Shown piece after piece: positions 62,186-64,000 of a stretch of 64,000 nt of DNA; position 1 is the stretch's first letter; every line of letters starts with the position of its first letter. Made by a program: the position numbers and the translations under genes. The stretch comes from Erythrobacter sp. Alg231-14 (lineage in GTDB: Bacteria > Pseudomonadota > Alphaproteobacteria > Sphingomonadales > Sphingomonadaceae). The stretch lies in assembly GCF_900149685.1 (NCBI RefSeq), contig NZ_LT702999.1, forward strand, positions 2,728,001 through 2,792,000. The letters are read 5' to 3'. Below the pieces are notes generated by a model. The model searched no databases. It was not told where the DNA came from and worked only from the letters and a program-made list of their open reading frames with translations.

Positions 62186-64000
62186 TCAAATCCGCGCAAC
62201 CGCCTCTGCGGCTATCAAGCGAGCCTCGGCCTCCATGCCCACTTGGCGCAAAGCAGATACGACATGATAGAGGTGCAGCGGGGTCATCTGGGACCATTGT
62301 TCCCCTTGCATGCCTAGGCCGGCGAGCATCGCCACCATGGTTGGGTTTCGCACCTCTGCAGCGCGCCCAATAACGCGGGTCCAGCGGGTGATGCGGCCCA
62401 GATCTGCGCCATAATTGTTCGCGTCGGCCATGCTCAAACGATCAAGCCCAGCCAATCCGGCGACAAGAAAGGCCGATTTCATCGCCTCTTCGCTGTCGTC
62501 GCCGCCGTAGAATGCGTCCACCCCTTCGATGGTCGCGTTGCCGCCGTTGGGATCAGACAGAGCAATCAACGCCCACGCCAACGATCCCGGCTCCACAACA
62601 TCACGCCAAGCCGCCGCATCGCGATCAAGCCCGGCCGTCAACATGGATGCGATCAAATCACCGGCGTCATCGGCATTTTCGGCCGAGGGTGCGATCCGCG
62701 CCGCAGCATAGGCGGTTAGGATTTGGCCAGAGAAGCCCGCATCGCCCTCTCCCCAAAGCCCTTTCATCGCGGCAATGCGCGTGTTCGCATCGGTGCCGAC
62801 AAACGCCTCACGCAAGCGCACTGCACGCTGTGTCGCGACGCCGCTGATGGAATTGTCGGAATAGACTTGTGAATACAGGTCAACCATCGCCGAAGCTGAC
62901 AACACGCCGCGGCTCGCCGCGACTTCGGCATATTGCGCCCTTGTTGAAAGCGGTAACATCGGCGCAGACGCTGCAGAAAGCGGGTAATACACACCGCGCG
63001 GCCCAGAAAGCGCGCTTTCCAACAAAGCAGCCGGAATGGTGTCGCCGACCGCGTTGGCAATCGCAAAACGCCATGGGGTCAATTCTTCTACGCCATCCCA
63101 ACTTACAGTGGTGCCGCCGCGCCCACGGCCGGCCGCACCGGCGTAACGCTGGGCCAGCAAAATATCGATTTCCGGCGCAATTTCATCATTTTGCGCACCA
63201 TTCAATTGCGATCCGGCCAGCGCACCTTCACCCGCATAGGCGTTGCAGATGGCCTGCATCATCACCCATTCGGGATTTTCACGCGATGATCCCTGCAAAC
63301 GAACCGCCGGACACGCGCCAACCAAATCCGATGACGCAATATAAGCGGTCAACGCTTGGCTGGTCATTGCCTCAGACCAATTGCCCGTGTCGACATCCTG
63401 AACAAGCCCGCGCGTGACAGCATATTCGCCAATTGAATTCAGAACGCCCGCACGCAAGGTCGCAAATTCGACCGGGTCCATGCCTTCGGGTGCGGCCAGA
63501 CGGCTCGCCATGGTGCGGCGCGTCAGAATGTGCCCCCACCGCGACACGATCGGCCCGCGCATCCCTGCGAGAATGGCGCGGACCAGATTCTCCGGTTGAT
63601 TGGCAAGACCGGCAATCGGCAAGCCGCCTTCTTGTGGAGAAATCACGCCCACTTGCGCCAATGATCGACGGGCAGCTGGAGGAATGTCGAATTTCGGTTT
63701 TAGCCCCAACAGATCATCCAGCTGATCAGTCGAAAGGTCTTCCAGCTCTTCGAGCGATGGCAGCCCGGATAGCTCATCCTCGGACAATTGCGGCGCAGGC
63801 GGAATATTGCCGGGCAAAGGAGCGCCCGGAGCCGGCGCAGGGCCCGTCGCCGGTCCTGTCGCTGGGCCGGTTACAGGTTGTGCGGGGCCGACCGGCGCAA
63901 CCGGAGGCGCTACGGTTGGCGGAGGCGCAGGCGTTGGTGCGGGAATTGGATCATCGAATCCAGGTGGCAGCAGCGATTCGGGCGCTTCCTGCGCGCTAAC
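62186..64000 (-). CDS. Large proline-rich, probably secreted protein, 5' end outside the window
   Basis: The reading frame is open to the right edge, so the start is missing; at least 604 residues remain. The visible N-terminal part (63818-64000) is a Pro/Ala/Gly-rich linker beginning VSAQEAPESLLPPG and including PATGPATGPAPAPG repeats. A signal peptide probably lies just outside. The rest is alanine-rich and helical, with an acidic ELEDLSTDQLDDLLG stretch, reminiscent of helical-repeat proteins. Only two cysteines are obvious. It ends 10 bases before xerD. A TTG at 63815-63817 could mislead gene finders into a shorter call. Function unknown. Confidence 0.75.
   Translation of the reverse strand, partial: VSAQEAPESLLPPGFDDPIPAPTPAPPPTVAPPVAPVGPAQPVTGPATGPATGPAPAPGAPLPGNIPPAPQLSEDELSGLPSLEELEDLSTDQLDDLLGLKPKFDIPPAARRSLAQVGVISPQEGGLPIAGLANQPENLVRAILAGMRGPIVSRWGHILTRRTMASRLAAPEGMDPVEFATLRAGVLNSIGEYAVTRGLVQDVDTGNWSEAMTSQALTAYIASSDLVGACPAVRLQGSSRENPEWVMMQAICNAYAGEGALAGSQLNGAQNDEIAPEIDILLAQRYAGAAGRGRGGTTVSWDGVEELTPWRFAIANAVGDTIPAALLESALSGPRGVYYPLSAASAPMLPLSTRAQYAEVAASRGVLSASAMVDLYSQVYSDNSISGVATQRAVRLREAFVGTDANTRIAAMKGLWGEGDAGFSGQILTAYAAARIAPSAENADDAGDLIASMLTAGLDRDAAAWRDVVEPGSLAWALIALSDPNGGNATIEGVDAFYGGDDSEEAMKSAFLVAGLAGLDRLSMADANNYGADLGRITRWTRVIGRAAEVRNPTMVAMLAGLGMQGEQWSQMTPLHLYHVVSALRQVGMEAEARLIAAEAVARI

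Overview
The window looks like ordinary chromosome of an alphaproteobacterium of the Sphingomonadales, most like the Erythrobacteraceae. This is inferred from gene content and order, since no database search was possible. Clues are the run ahcY / divL / tsaE / amgK / murU / addB / addA / trxA, the recG-sdhE-mfd block, a 6S RNA between zapA and the 5-formyl-THF cyclo-ligase gene, xerD-accA, DUF2842 and DUF3429 proteins, and Flp pilins. By eye the DNA is moderately GC-rich and evenly so, with many TTG leucine codons. I saw no phage, transposon, plasmid or CRISPR signature.

Layout. 0-5.4 kb: start of a permease (leaving the window), a zinc alcohol dehydrogenase, tRNA-Leu(CAA), an inositol-monophosphatase-like protein lacking several catalytic residues, EF-P, two small secreted proteins, a YdcF protein and thiE. 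5.4-12.6 kb: a minus-strand central-carbon cluster, tkt-gap-pgk-fba, with a small membrane protein, an NTF2-like protein, a 2OG-Fe(II) oxygenase-like protein and a hotdog thioesterase between its members. 12.9-14.9 kb: a coiled-coil small protein, zapA, 6S RNA, the folate cyclo-ligase gene and DUF2842. 15-20.5 kb: tRNA-Asp, the E2/E1beta/E1alpha genes of a branched-chain 2-oxoacid dehydrogenase, thyA and DUF3429. 20.6-25.2 kb: SDR, ABC1 kinase, DUF885 peptidase-like protein and a low-molecular-weight phosphatase. 25.2-31.7 kb: recG, sdhE, mfd and a phosphatase like the C-terminal domain of T4 polynucleotide kinase. 31.7-40.7 kb: EAL phosphodiesterase, NAD kinase, tRNA-Asn, TauE/SafE exporter, secA, argJ, a canonical inositol monophosphatase, and a SEC-C gene broken by three single-base insertions. 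40.7-53.7 kb: the long minus-strand divL-tsaE-amgK-murU-addB-addA-trxA operon, preceded by ahcY. 53.8-64 kb: a secreted protein, peroxiredoxin, a DUF4287 protein, a thioesterase, folE, tRNA-Arg(ACG), a MutT-like Nudix protein, two Flp pilins, a lipoprotein M48 protease, accA, xerD and a large proline-rich secreted protein running off the right end.

How the genes fit together. The tkt-gap-pgk-fba genes serve glycolysis and the pentose phosphate pathway. The divL operon couples a cell-cycle pseudokinase, tRNA t6A synthesis, cell-wall sugar recycling and AddAB double-strand break repair through 4- and 8-base gene overlaps. recG and mfd are repair/translocase genes and may extend to the DNA-end phosphatase gene 10 bases behind mfd. 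Possible regulatory DNA includes a palindrome upstream of ahcY that resembles a SahR-type operator, and three 15-bp palindromes ahead of tkt, the 2-oxoacid dehydrogenase operon and folE.

No clearly new multi-gene system was found. The best leads are the degenerate inositol-monophosphatase-like protein, the frameshifted SEC-C gene, the lone T4-Pnkp-type phosphatase next to mfd, and the DivL pseudokinase operon.
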